Of a stretch of DNA of 64,000 nucleotides, positions 7,097 to 16,463 are shown one piece after another. Origin of the DNA: Candidatus Thiodiazotropha sp. CDECU1. Its GTDB lineage: Bacteria; Pseudomonadota; Gammaproteobacteria; Chromatiales; Chromatiaceae. The notes under the pieces were generated by a model, which did no database searches, was not told the origin of the DNA, and saw nothing but the letters and a program-made list of their open reading frames with translations. Location of the stretch: assembly GCF_963455295.1 (NCBI RefSeq), contig NZ_OY734020.1, forward strand, positions 3,782,001 through 3,846,000, in the 5' to 3' direction. How positions within the stretch are numbered: position 1 is the stretch's first letter; each line of letters begins with the position of its first letter. Both the position numbers and the translations under genes were made by a program.

Positions 7097-9406
7097 ATGC
7101 CTGCAGTTTTACAACAACAATTAAATCCTATGCGGTTGCTGTTCTCCGCCTCCCTCGTCCTATCTGGCTCCGGGACGGGGTGGGCGGATGAGCGCTTACC
7201 TGCCATCGACGTGATCAGCACCACACCCTTGCATGGGGTCGAGATCGAACGCAACCAGTTGCCGATGCATACCGAGACCGCTAGCGACAAGGATATAGAG
7301 AAACAGCAGAGCCTCGACCTTTCGGAGTTTCTCAACCAGCGTTTCGGCAGTGTCTTTCTCAACGAGGCCCAGAACAATCCCCTGCAACCGGATCTGCTCT
7401 ACCGGGGCTTTGTCGCCTCGCCGCTGATCGGACTGCCCCAGGGTATGTCGGTCTACATGGACGGGGTGCGTATCAACGAACCCTTCGGCGACACCGTCAA
7501 CTGGTCGGTGATCCCCGAGTCGGCCATCGCCGGGGTCAACCTGATGGCAGGCTCCAATCCCCTGTTCGGACTCAATACCCTGGGCGGCGCCCTCTCGGTG
7601 AAGACCAAAAACGGTTTCACCCACCCGGGCGCGGAGGTGGAGCTTTCGGGTGGCTCCTTCGGTCGTTACACGGCCCAGGCCAGCATCGGCGGCAGTGAGG
7701 ATAACCTTGGTTATTTCATCACCGGCAACTACTTCGACGAGGATGGCTGGCGGGACTACTCCCCATCGGAATCGAAACAGCTCTTCGGCAGCCTGGGCTG
7801 GCAGGGTGAAGCCAGCTCCCTCGACCTGACCCTGAGCCTCAGCGACAGCGAGCTGATCGGCAACGGGGCCTTACCGGAGGATCTGCTGGAGGAGGATCGG
7901 GAGGCGATCTTCACCCGTCCCGACATCACCGAACAGGAGGCGACCCTGCTACGCCTGGGTGGTCAGCATGCCCTGGGTGACGAGATTGTGTTGGAGGGTG
8001 CGATCTTTTTCCGCAACAGTCAGATCGACACCCTCAACGGCGATGACTCCGACTTTGAAGAGTGTGAAGAGGCGGAGAACGAAGGCTTTATCTGTGAAGA
8101 AGAGGAAGGGGAAGAGGAGGAGGTTGTGTTCGACCAGGATGGCAATCCCGTGGTGGCGGACGATGATCTGGAGGGTGGCACCGTGAACCGCTCCGAGAGC
8201 GATCAGGACACCTTCGGCCTGAGCCTGCAGACGGCCTTTCTGCAGCCCCTCGGCGATCGGGACAACCAACTCATCGTCGGCATCGCGGCGGATCGCAGCG
8301 AGGTGGATTTCTCCTCCGACACTGAACTCGGCAGCCTCGACGACAGCCGTCGGGCCACCGGCAGCGGCATCTTCGTGGAGGAGAGCTTCACCGAGGTGGA
8401 GACCGAGACCAAGAACCTCTCCTTCTACTTCACCGACACCTGGTCGGTGACCGAACAGCTGGCGCTGACCCTCTCCGGTCGCTGGAACAAGACCGAAATC
8501 GAGCTGCGCGATCAGCTGGGCACGGCGCTGAACGGTGACCACAGCTTCACCCGTTTCAATCCGGCCCTGGGTCTCGCCTACGACCTCAACCAGGGGGTCA
8601 ACCTCTACGCCGGCTACAGCGAATCGAATCGCGCCCCCACCGCCATGGAGCTGACCTGCGCCGATCCGGAGGATCCCTGCCGTCTGCCCAACGCCTTCCT
8701 CTCCGATCCGCCCCTGGAACAGGTGGTGGCAAAGACCTGGGAGGCCGGCCTGAGGGGTTCCATCCCTGGAATGAACTGGCATGTGGGTCTGTTCCAGACC
8801 ACCAATGAGGATGACATCCTCTTCATCAGCGCCGGTGCACTCACCAACGAGGGCTACTTCGACAATGTGGGCGAGACCCGACGCCAGGGTCTCGAACTCA
8901 GCCTCAACGGCAGCCTGGTGGACAACCGCCTCGACTGGTTCCTCAGTTACACCCGTCTCAAGGCGACATTCGAGGAGAATCTGAACATCGCCAGTCCCAA
9001 CAACCCCTTCGCGGTGGATGGCGAACTCGCAGTGGAATCCGGGGATCGTCTGCCGGGACTGCCGGAGAACCTGCTCAAAGCCGGCGTGACATACCAGATG
9101 ACCCCCAAGTTCTCCCTCGGCGCCGATCTCCAGTACAGCTCGGACATCGTGCTGCGGGGCGATGAGGCCAATCTGGATGATGAGATCGACGGCTACAGCC
9201 TGATCAATCTGCGGGGTGAGTATCAGGCCAGCGACAACCTCAAGCTGTTCGCTAAGGTGGATAACCTGTTCGACAGGGAGTACGAGACCTTCGGTCTCTA
9301 CGGCGAGGCCGACGAGGTGCTGGGTGACGATTATGAAAACCCCCGTTTTCTCTCACCCGGCTCGCCACGGGCGTTCTGGGCTGGACTCAGCTACAAGTTC
9401 TATTAG
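7097..9406 (+). CDS. TonB-dependent outer-membrane receptor 2 with acidic loop
   Basis: 769-aa TonB-dependent receptor. I chose the ATG at 7097, preceded by a purine-rich AAAGAGAG; a TTG at 7073 in the same frame is less likely. It has a signal peptide ending near GTGWADE, a plug with LLYRGFVASPLIGLPQG and DGVRINEPFGD, and a barrel ending in F-x-A-G-L-S-Y-K-F-Y. It differs from receptor 1 in family. Around residues 315-361 lies an insert with 17 acids in 28 residues and two Cys, followed by DQDGN, probably an extracellular loop that binds cations. The genes for its energiser, exbB-exbD-tonB, follow on the same strand 236 bp later. Ligand unknown. Confidence 0.93.
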   Translation: MPAVLQQQLNPMRLLFSASLVLSGSGTGWADERLPAIDVISTTPLHGVEIERNQLPMHTETASDKDIEKQQSLDLSEFLNQRFGSVFLNEAQNNPLQPDLLYRGFVASPLIGLPQGMSVYMDGVRINEPFGDTVNWSVIPESAIAGVNLMAGSNPLFGLNTLGGALSVKTKNGFTHPGAEVELSGGSFGRYTAQASIGGSEDNLGYFITGNYFDEDGWRDYSPSESKQLFGSLGWQGEASSLDLTLSLSDSELIGNGALPEDLLEEDREAIFTRPDITEQEATLLRLGGQHALGDEIVLEGAIFFRNSQIDTLNGDDSDFEECEEAENEGFICEEEEGEEEEVVFDQDGNPVVADDDLEGGTVNRSESDQDTFGLSLQTAFLQPLGDRDNQLIVGIAADRSEVDFSSDTELGSLDDSRRATGSGIFVEESFTEVETETKNLSFYFTDTWSVTEQLALTLSGRWNKTEIELRDQLGTALNGDHSFTRFNPALGLAYDLNQGVNLYAGYSESNRAPTAMELTCADPEDPCRLPNAFLSDPPLEQVVAKTWEAGLRGSIPGMNWHVGLFQTTNEDDILFISAGALTNEGYFDNVGETRRQGLELSLNGSLVDNRLDWFLSYTRLKATFEENLNIASPNNPFAVDGELAVESGDRLPGLPENLLKAGVTYQMTPKFSLGADLQYSSDIVLRGDEANLDDEIDGYSLINLRGEYQASDNLKLFAKVDNLFDREYETFGLYGEADEVLGDDYENPRFLSPGSPRAFWAGLSYKFY

Positions 9407-9642
9407 GGCCTGTATAGACCATGCCAATATTGTGTGTCCAAAGATGGAGAGGGTTTATACCGCAAGGTTTCGGATGGGGTTCATAAACCTACCCCGAGAT
9501 TAGCAAGGGAAAGGAGTATCGATCAGGAAGAATAAAGGTTTATATCCTCGGTATGGGCCGGCAGATCGTTTTGGGTGAGTAGACCTTAGGGTCTACAATC
9601 AGGCATCATCCAAATATGATCCCGGCCCGTGTTTTTTCCGGG

Positions 9643-10086
9643 ATGTCAGTCGGAGGCTACGTGGAGTTTATAAAACAGTATCTCGATATCTTTGTCTTTG
9701 GCCTGCTTGGCCTGATGAGCTTTGTCATGGTCTGGTTCGTGATTGAACGCTATATCTTCTTCGCCCGGATAGCGCTCTCGGATTACGAGCATGCCGATAC
9801 CCTGAATATCACACTCACCGCACACTTGACCACCATCGCCTCGATCGGTGCCAACGCACCTTACATAGGCCTGCTCGGTACCGTGATGGGGATCCTGATC
9901 ACCTTCTACGATCTGGGTCAGGGAGGCGATATCGAACCGTCGACAATCATGCTCGGCCTGGCCCTGGCGCTGAAGGCCACTGCCATGGGCCTGGTGGTGG
10001 CGATTCCGGCGATCCTCTTCTACAACGCCCTGCTGCGCAAAGTGGATGTGCTGACCGAACGCTGGAAGCGGATGCAGGGATCATGA
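9643..10086 (+). CDS. exbB: ExbB-type proton channel subunit (short, type 2)
   Basis: 147 aa from the ATG at 9643 (an upstream in-frame ATG at 9616 would add 9 residues). MotA/TolQ/ExbB family: inner-membrane proton channel subunit that powers TonB. Membrane segments: about 13-35, about 68-95 (IGANAPYIGLLGTVMGILITF) and about 110-135 (ALKATAMGLVVAIPAILFY). The short form without a long N-terminal loop matches the ExbB type-2 group. It overlaps exbD by 4 bp, and exbD meets tonB, so the three form one operon. Confidence 0.92.
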   Translation: MSVGGYVEFIKQYLDIFVFGLLGLMSFVMVWFVIERYIFFARIALSDYEHADTLNITLTAHLTTIASIGANAPYIGLLGTVMGILITFYDLGQGGDIEPSTIMLGLALALKATAMGLVVAIPAILFYNALLRKVDVLTERWKRMQGS

Positions 10087-10457
10087 AACGCATCGACACG
10101 GTCAACGTCATCCCCTTCATCGACATCATGCTGGTGTTGCTGGCGATCGTGTTGACCACCGCGACCTTTATCTACCAGGGCAGGATAAACCTCGATCTGG
10201 CCGAGGCGGAACATGCTGAATCCCTCAGCGATATCGAGGGTGTGGAGATCGCCATCGACGCCCAGGAGCAGCTCTATTTCAACCAGGCCGCGGTGGATAA
10301 GGATGCCCTTGGGGAACATCTCAGTCTCCTCATTGAGCGGACCCCGGTAGTCCTCTATGTGGACAAGACGGTACGATTCGAGCGATTCGTGACGGTCATC
10401 GATCTGCTCAAGGCGAACAAACTGGAGACCCTATCTATCGTTGCACGCGGCAATTAA
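10083..10457 (+). CDS. exbD: ExbD-type energiser subunit
   Basis: 124-aa ExbD/TolR family protein. A single N-terminal membrane helix (about 9-33) carries the proton-relay Asp in NVIPFIDIMLVLL, followed by a small periplasmic domain. It partners ExbB and TonB. It starts inside the exbB stop (4-bp overlap), and its stop shares bases with the tonB start, which indicates strict translational coupling. Confidence 0.93.
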   Translation: MKRIDTVNVIPFIDIMLVLLAIVLTTATFIYQGRINLDLAEAEHAESLSDIEGVEIAIDAQEQLYFNQAAVDKDALGEHLSLLIERTPVVLYVDKTVRFERFVTVIDLLKANKLETLSIVARGN

Positions 10458-11152
10458 TGAGTACCCATACGCCGGCATTTCTGATCTCCGCCCTGATCCA
10501 TCTGGGGCTGCTGGCGCTGGTGTTGACCGGCGTCGCCCAGTTGCCAAGCGACACTCCACAGGATACCCGCCTGGCGGTGAGCCTGGAGATGTTTCAATCC
10601 CCACCTCCTCCGCCACCCGAGCCAGAGCCGGAACCTGTTGTGGAGGTAGAACCAGAGCCCGAACCCGAGCCCGAGGTGGTCGAGCCACCACCACCCAAGC
10701 CCAAACCGAAGCCAAAGCCGAAACCTAAACCCAAGCCCAAGCCACAACCGAAACCGAAACCGCAGCCAAAACCTGAGCCGCCGCCAGTTGAGAAAACTGT
10801 TGAACCCGTGAAACAGCCCCCTCCACCGGTAGTGCCCGCTGTAGATGTGGGCTTGATCCGACGCCTGGAGGCGGAGTACAAGGCCATGCTGCGCAAGGCT
10901 ATAGAGCGTAACAAGGGTTACCCACGCCGGGCCGTGCGCCTGCGTCAAGAGGGTGAGGTGCTGGTGGGTTTCATCATCCGCCGGGATGGTGTCATCGAAG
11001 CCTTACGCATCGTCGAAAGCTCGGGCAGCCGATTGCTCGACAAGGCCGCCCGTAGCGCAGTGGAGAAAATCAGCGGCAGGCTGCCGTTTCCCGAGGAACT
11101 GGAACGCGATGAATGGGAGTTCACCATACCTATCAATTACTCACTGCGTTGA
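10457..11152 (+). CDS. tonB: TonB energy-transducing protein
   Basis: 231 aa. An N-terminal membrane anchor (about 8-27) is followed by a long Pro-rich periplasmic spacer with Glu-Pro repeats then Lys-Pro repeats (about 48-125). The C-terminal TonB domain (about 140-229) has YPRRAVRLRQEGEVLVGF and ends in FTIPINYSLR. The charge switch from EP to KP repeats is typical of TonB and should span the periplasm to the receptor plugs. It is the last gene of the exbB-exbD-tonB operon and probably serves both receptors in this region. Confidence 0.95.
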   Translation: MSTHTPAFLISALIHLGLLALVLTGVAQLPSDTPQDTRLAVSLEMFQSPPPPPPEPEPEPVVEVEPEPEPEPEVVEPPPPKPKPKPKPKPKPKPKPQPKPKPQPKPEPPPVEKTVEPVKQPPPPVVPAVDVGLIRRLEAEYKAMLRKAIERNKGYPRRAVRLRQEGEVLVGFIIRRDGVIEALRIVESSGSRLLDKAARSAVEKISGRLPFPEELERDEWEFTIPINYSLR

Positions 11153-11214
11153 GTGAAAGCAGCTTAGCACTGAGATAGATGGACCGGTTCAGACAGGGAT
11201 CGTTTTTTTACAAT

Positions 11215-12375
11215 CTATTCGCCAAAGACCGGCTTATGATCTTCTGTCAAATTATCTATTTGAACCACAGTCCGGTTCCTACCCGCTCGCTTGGCTGTAT
11301 AGAGCGCGGAATCCGCACGACCAATCAGGTCATCAGATTGATCCTGCTCCATCATTTCCGTAAGGCCAATTGAAATGGTCAGGGAAAAATCATCGGGAAG
11401 CACTTCACAATGAAACTGTTCAACGCATTTACGAATACGTTCGAGATGAATTTCGGCCTCAGACAGATTAGTAGCCGCCATGATAATAATAAATTCCTCA
11501 CCACCATAACGAATCAACTTGTCAGATTCACGTATCTCATGCCGAAGCAGCCCAACCAATCCCTTGAGTACTTCATCACCACCCACATGCCCAAAACCGT
11601 CATTGATAAGCTTGAAATGATCGACGTCTATCATTGCCAAGGAACAAGGGATCGCCTTGCGTGAATGGAGACTGAACTGCTCCGCAAGGATGGCTCTAAG
11701 ATTTCGCCGATTGTAAATACCCGTCAAGACGTCATGAGATGCCTCGTTCTCAAATATGCGTCTTTTATTGAACATACGTATGAGCATCGTGTAACCATAA
11801 TAGCCAATAGCGATGGCACGCAACAGAAAAAGGGAAAAACTGACCATGACAAGCAGAGACACTATCAGTTCGTCATAAATCAGGGTGGGCACCGCGTTGT
11901 GATTGAAGACGATGGCCAGGGAGATAGCGATTGCAGTGACAAGCCAAACCGAGATCAACTCAAACAAGCGGATTCTCAAGGCACCGAAAGTGAATATCAC
12001 GATTAAATGCCCAAGAAAGAAAATGGATATTTGAGGCGCTAACATGAGCCCCAATACCACGGTACAGATAGCGTAGACCATCTGCCACAAAGTCATGTGG
12101 GGATTTTCAAAACGTTCACTGAAACCACTCCAGTGCAATGAACTAAAAGTCAACACATGTCCCAGGCCGGCCAGCCCATAATAGAGCGGCACATGGATAT
12201 AAATGGTATCGGTAAGGGTAAAGAGGAACAGCAGAATGGCATCCAGCAAATAGCTGATTCCAATAATGCCGACAACGACCACACGTAACAGGCGAAGTCT
12301 GGTTTGCTCAGGGACGCCTTGGAGCGGCTTTAGATCATCTAAAAAAACTTTGTCCAGCTCGTTGCTCAGTGACAT
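11215..12375 (-). CDS. membrane-bound diguanylate cyclase
   Basis: 386 aa. About six membrane helices in residues 28-195 form an unclassified sensor, then a GGDEF domain (about 212-372). The active-site motif is intact as GGEEF at 291-295, and an inhibitory I-site RESD lies at 282-285 with the normal five-residue spacing. It should therefore make c-di-GMP from GTP under product feedback. It stands alone on the minus strand between tonB and a divergent two-receiver GGDEF gene. Confidence 0.92.
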   Translation of the reverse strand: MSLSNELDKVFLDDLKPLQGVPEQTRLRLLRVVVVGIIGISYLLDAILLFLFTLTDTIYIHVPLYYGLAGLGHVLTFSSLHWSGFSERFENPHMTLWQMVYAICTVVLGLMLAPQISIFFLGHLIVIFTFGALRIRLFELISVWLVTAIAISLAIVFNHNAVPTLIYDELIVSLLVMVSFSLFLLRAIAIGYYGYTMLIRMFNKRRIFENEASHDVLTGIYNRRNLRAILAEQFSLHSRKAIPCSLAMIDVDHFKLINDGFGHVGGDEVLKGLVGLLRHEIRESDKLIRYGGEEFIIIMAATNLSEAEIHLERIRKCVEQFHCEVLPDDFSLTISIGLTEMMEQDQSDDLIGRADSALYTAKRAGRNRTVVQIDNLTEDHKPVFGE

Positions 12376-12560
12376 GATTCTGACCAGCCGATATCCATAT
12401 TCTCTAGTTTAGTCTATCGGACCCACTTCAGGTCTAACCTAAATCGGGTCGTGACTCATAGCACCTCTGCCACTACCAACCCACTGTTAATGCCAATGTT
12501 GTACACTCTATGAGTAGTAACCAAGTAATAAACTTTTCGACCTAGGATTGCGAGTGAAGT

Positions 12561-13883
12561 ATGGGCAACAGAATCATGCTAGTGGATAGCTCCAGCGCCG
12601 CCCGTGAGGTATTAACCCGGCGCTTACAGAGTGCCATGCCTGGGATTGATATCACCAGCTGCGCCAGCGCCACCGAGGCCCTGCAACGTATGCAGCAGGA
12701 ACGCTATTCGTTAATCACCACCGCGCTACTCCTGCCGGACATGGACGGTTTGGACTTCTGCCGCAACATCCGCTCCAGCAAGCGCCACCGTTACGCCCCG
12801 GTCATCGTTGTCTCCTCAGATGCCGACCAACGCCTGCTGCACGAAGGCTTCAATGCCGGGGTTACCGACTACTTTGATAAGGCACTCGGTTTCAAGGCTT
12901 TCGGCCAGTTCATCAAATCGTTCCTGGAACACAATCCAGACCTCTGCGGCCGCATCCTCTATATCGAGGACAGCAAGACTGTCTCCAAGGTAACCCGACA
13001 GATGATGGAACAGCATGGTATGGAGGTGGTTCACGTCACCTCCGTGGAAACCGCTCAATCACTGCTCGAAAAATCCCATGCCGAGCATGAAAAAGGCTTT
13101 GACCTGGTGATCACCGATTTTCATCTGAAGGGTGAGATGACCGGTGGCGATCTGCTCTACTTTTTACGCGTACGCCTACGCTACTCGCAGCAGCAGCTAC
13201 CGGTACTGGTCACTACCGGCAATGAGGAAGCAAACACCCAGGTGGAGGTATTTAGCGCCGGCGCCAACGACTTTGTCATCAAGCCCCTGGTGGAGGAGGT
13301 TGTGATGGCTCGGGTTCGTGCATTGCTGCTGGTCAAATACCAGTATGACGCCCTGCTTCAGCAAACGGCGAACATGGAGAGAATTGCCACTACCGACACT
13401 CTTACAGGCACCCGTAACCGACTCTATTTACTCGAAGAAGGCCAGCGTTTTCTCACCAGTGCCCCAAACGGTTGGGTATTGATCATCGATCTGGATCACT
13501 TCAAACACATCAACGACACAAAGGGTCATCTGATGGGAGATCAGGTCCTGATGGCAATGGGTAAACTCCTGAACCTCCGCTTCAGCGATAGCTTGTCTGC
13601 CCGCTTTGGCGGTGAGGAATTTGTCGTCGTCACTCATGGTGACGAAACGCCAGTGCGAGCCGAGGATCTGCGTATAGCAGTGGAGGAACTCGATCCTGTC
13701 GGGATCGAGGTCACCATAAGCATCGGCCTTGCTTGTATGGATGACCACCCTGGAGACGATCTCAACACCCTGCTCGGCCATGCCGACAAGGCCCTCTACG
13801 CGGCCAAGGACGCAGGCCGCAATCAAGCCTATGTAAACAAGGGTGATATCATTAAACCGGTGGCGTTAGAGATTAGATTCTAA
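12561..13883 (+). CDS. REC-REC-GGDEF response regulator (PleD-like)
   Basis: 440 aa: receiver 1 (about 3-125), receiver 2 (about 133-255) and GGDEF (about 285-430, motif FGGEEF intact). In receiver 1 the phospho-acceptor position is Ala55 (TTALLLPDMDG), and the acidic pair is reduced to a single D9, so it cannot be phosphorylated normally. Receiver 2 keeps the acceptor Asp in VITDFHL and the Lys in VIKPL. This matches the PleD plan of one active and one adaptor receiver. No kinase gene is adjacent. The polymerase IV gene follows 85 bp downstream. Confidence 0.92.
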   Translation: MGNRIMLVDSSSAAREVLTRRLQSAMPGIDITSCASATEALQRMQQERYSLITTALLLPDMDGLDFCRNIRSSKRHRYAPVIVVSSDADQRLLHEGFNAGVTDYFDKALGFKAFGQFIKSFLEHNPDLCGRILYIEDSKTVSKVTRQMMEQHGMEVVHVTSVETAQSLLEKSHAEHEKGFDLVITDFHLKGEMTGGDLLYFLRVRLRYSQQQLPVLVTTGNEEANTQVEVFSAGANDFVIKPLVEEVVMARVRALLLVKYQYDALLQQTANMERIATTDTLTGTRNRLYLLEEGQRFLTSAPNGWVLIIDLDHFKHINDTKGHLMGDQVLMAMGKLLNLRFSDSLSARFGGEEFVVVTHGDETPVRAEDLRIAVEELDPVGIEVTISIGLACMDDHPGDDLNTLLGHADKALYAAKDAGRNQAYVNKGDIIKPVALEIRF

Positions 13884-13968
13884 ATACTCCCATAAACCGA
13901 TCGATTGATAACGCCTAAATTGAGCGACACGAATTGATCATGCAGATCGTCTTTATATACTACAAACC

Positions 13969-15162
13969 ATGACCCAACGTCTGATCATGCATATCGACCT
14001 GGATGCCTTTTTTGCATCCATTGAGCAGCGAGACCATCCTGAGTATCAAGGGCGCCCGCTGGTGGTGGGTGCGCAACCGGGTAAACGTGGCGTGGTTGCC
14101 ACCTGTTCCTACGAGGCGCGACGCTATGGCGTACGCTCGGCGATGCCGATCGGTGAGGCTGCCCGACGCTTACCGCCGGAGACAGTCTACCTGCGTCCAA
14201 GCATGGACCGCTATGCTGAGGTCTCGCAACAGATCATGGCAGCCTTGGAGAGTATCTCCCCGGTGGTAGAGAAGGTCTCTGTGGATGAGGCTTTTCTGGA
14301 TATCTCGGGCATGCAGCGTCTGATCGGCTCCCCAGATGTCATAGGACGCCAGGCCAAAGCCCTTATCCTGGAGAGTGTGGGATTGACAGCGTCGGTGGGG
14401 ATCGGCCCCAACCGCCTGATCGCCAAACTCGCCTCCGAGTACCAAAAACCAGACGGCCTGACCATCGTACTGGCGGACCAGGTGCAAGCATTTCTCGATC
14501 CCCAACCCCTGACAGTGTTACGCGGATTGGGGACAAAGAGCGCACCGATCCTGCAACGTCTCGGCCTGCGCAGCGTGGCTGACGTTCGTCGACTATCCCT
14601 GTTGGATTTACGCCGCCACCTGGGGGACCTGGCCGGTACGAAAATCCATGCCCAGGCCTGTGGCATTGCCTCTGACACAATCCAACGCTTTACCGAGCGC
14701 AAGTCAATCTCCAAGGAGACCACCTTCAACCAGGACATAACCGACCCGGAGATAGTGCGCGACACCCTCCACTGGGCAGCCCAGGAGGTGGGCTATATCG
14801 CCCGCCAGGAGGGTCGCAAGGGAGGTGTGGTGACGCTAAAGATCCGCTTTCGCGGCTTCGAGACACATACCAGAAGCCGAACCCTGAGCACACCAACATC
14901 GGTGGACCGGGAGATCTTCCAACAGGCCTGGGCACTCTACCAGGCCGGTCTGTGGCGAGGACGGCCAGTGCGACTGGTAGGCTTGGGTATCAGTGGTTGG
15001 GATGAGGATAGCTCCAGTGTGGCGGAGCAAGGAGAACTATTTGATGAAATCACATCAGAACCCGAGCCCAAACAGGATCATCTCTACCGAACAATGGATG
15101 CAGTGAGCAAAAAATTTGGCAAGCAATCGTTGCATCTTGGGATACGGCGTCGAAAAATGTAA
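13969..15162 (+). CDS. dinB: DNA polymerase IV (Y family)
   Basis: 397-aa translesion polymerase. The catalytic metal ligands are visible: HIDLDAFF (D10), and SVDEAF (D106, E107). The helix-hairpin-helix thumb and little-finger domain (RSRTLSTPT) follow. Length is a little above the usual 350. A clamp-binding motif is not at the extreme C-terminus; QGELF (about 363-367) is a plausible internal one, followed by about 30 more residues ending in LHLGIRRRKM. I saw no LexA-type box in the short upstream region. Confidence 0.95.
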   Translation: MTQRLIMHIDLDAFFASIEQRDHPEYQGRPLVVGAQPGKRGVVATCSYEARRYGVRSAMPIGEAARRLPPETVYLRPSMDRYAEVSQQIMAALESISPVVEKVSVDEAFLDISGMQRLIGSPDVIGRQAKALILESVGLTASVGIGPNRLIAKLASEYQKPDGLTIVLADQVQAFLDPQPLTVLRGLGTKSAPILQRLGLRSVADVRRLSLLDLRRHLGDLAGTKIHAQACGIASDTIQRFTERKSISKETTFNQDITDPEIVRDTLHWAAQEVGYIARQEGRKGGVVTLKIRFRGFETHTRSRTLSTPTSVDREIFQQAWALYQAGLWRGRPVRLVGLGISGWDEDSSSVAEQGELFDEITSEPEPKQDHLYRTMDAVSKKFGKQSLHLGIRRRKM

Positions 15163-15354
15163 TCCAGTTCATATTTCCAGGTCTTGGACTGCAATATTTT
15201 GCTGTTTCTGGTATTGTCGCGCCCTCTTGCGAATGACTCCAATTTAATAACGACCTAGACTAGATACATACCCCTTGGGAGGCCTTGACGAGGGCAGAGA
15301 ATAGCCTGAAGTCGAATCCCGTATTGATACTGTCTTGATATGGAGATCTCTATA

Positions 15355-15834
15355 ATGAAACCCTTTCTGTTTTGGCGCGATGATTGGCTGCTCGGATTAC
15401 AAAATATGGACGAGCAGCATCTGGAACTGGCCGACGCCCTGAATGACCTACACCTGGTAATTACCCATGACATAGAAGAGGGTCAATGCAGAAACATGGA
15501 CCAAGTCAGCCGCCAGCTCTCTGACCTGGCGGAACTGGCACGCCGTCACTTTCAGGGTGAAGAGGCGTCGATGCAGGCACACGACTATCCTGGGCTTGCC
15601 GAACACCATCGCGAACATCGCTTGCTCATGGCTGAGCTGCAGGCATATATTCGAGAGATCGAAGCAGGCAGCAAGCCTTTCTCCCTTGAAACCCTGACTG
15701 CACTCAAACACTGGCAGATCAATCATGTGATCTACAGTGATAAAATGTTCGCTGACTTTCTAAGGTGCCAGTCTCGCTCAAAGAACGATGACAAGTATGA
15801 GACTATCGCCAGAGTTCAGACTCAGACTGGTTAG
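15355..15834 (+). CDS. bacteriohemerythrin 1
   Basis: 159 aa from the ATG at 15355 (an in-frame ATG at 15340 would add five residues). Hemerythrin fold with the diiron ligand pattern: DEQH (H22), RRHFQGEE, HHREH and INHVIYSDK. It binds O2 reversibly and may store or deliver oxygen, or act as an O2 sensor. It is a paralogue of the protein at 41987-42400 and carries a longer C-terminal tail (about 25 residues). It faces a convergent gene at 15987. Confidence 0.93.
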   Translation: MKPFLFWRDDWLLGLQNMDEQHLELADALNDLHLVITHDIEEGQCRNMDQVSRQLSDLAELARRHFQGEEASMQAHDYPGLAEHHREHRLLMAELQAYIREIEAGSKPFSLETLTALKHWQINHVIYSDKMFADFLRCQSRSKNDDKYETIARVQTQTG

Positions 15835-15937
15835 CGCCGACAGGGATTGTTGACCACCACCGATCCAAAGCCAATTGATAGGGGCTAGCCATAACTTTCT
15901 AATACTCAGCCATTTCTGCAATGCCAGACCCTATACA

Positions 15938-15969
15938 CTGACTGATTCGCCATAGGGCAAATCAGTCAG
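15938..15969. terminator. hairpin between convergent genes
   Basis: CTGACTGATT pairs with AATCAGTCAG across a short inner GCC/GGC stem, giving a strong hairpin between two convergent genes. There is no clear T-run on either side, so factor-independent termination is only possible. Confidence 0.4.
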
Positions 15970-15986
15970 CCAGGGTCAGTTGAATA

Positions 15987-16463
15987 TCAAATAGAATTAT
16001 TGTCGCAATTAGTGGTGTAGATAGCGATAACTCTGTCTTTGGTCACGCGCAGATTTTCCACCGCCAGCGGCAGATTCTCCGGGATCCTTGTCTCAGTCCG
16101 CCGGGCCGGATAGGGATTGCTGTTCTCACCGATCAAATAGACGGTATCGCTCAACACCGCTTGCAGTGACCAGAAGGTTCCCTTCGAACCTATACCCTTG
16201 GCATTCATATCGTGAATCGCCTGCTCGATATTATCCAGACGATACACCCGGCCATCCTCTTCGTTATAGAGGATATGCTGATTACCCTTGGCATCGACTC
16301 CCACGATCTTATTCACGATAACCAGCGTATCATCCAAGCCGGATGAGGCCAGGGTCATACCATCGGCGGGCATGGCTCTCTCGTCAGCTGTTGCCTGTAG
16401 AGACAGAAACAACATCGTTAGTACTGTTAAAGAAGATGTTAAGAACTGCATCATAATCTTCAT
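15987..16463 (-). CDS. secreted protein of unknown function
   Basis: 158 aa with a clear signal peptide (about 1-26, ending LQATADE) and GGAGG just before the ATG. The mature part is about 130 residues and matches no family I recognise. Features: a repeated KGNQHILYNEEDGRVYRLD-type beta-hairpin, a WSLQAVLSDTVYLIGENSNPYP segment, and a single Cys five residues from the end (NCDNNSI). It probably acts in the periplasm. No operon partner. Confidence 0.7.
   Translation of the reverse strand: MKIMMQFLTSSLTVLTMLFLSLQATADERAMPADGMTLASSGLDDTLVIVNKIVGVDAKGNQHILYNEEDGRVYRLDNIEQAIHDMNAKGIGSKGTFWSLQAVLSDTVYLIGENSNPYPARRTETRIPENLPLAVENLRVTKDRVIAIYTTNCDNNSI

Noticed and set aside
7949-8782. Minus-strand open frame of 277 codons
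   Set aside because: Antisense shadow of TonB receptor 2; no ribosome site and no protein-like domain.
10660-10790. Short tandem repeats resembling a CRISPR or VNTR
   Set aside because: These are Lys-Pro and Glu-Pro codon repeats of the TonB spacer, in frame and without spacers.
10594-10914. Gly/Ser-rich minus-strand frame that looks like a structural protein
   Set aside because: It is the complement of the Pro-rich spacer of tonB; the glycine repeats are an artefact of proline codons.
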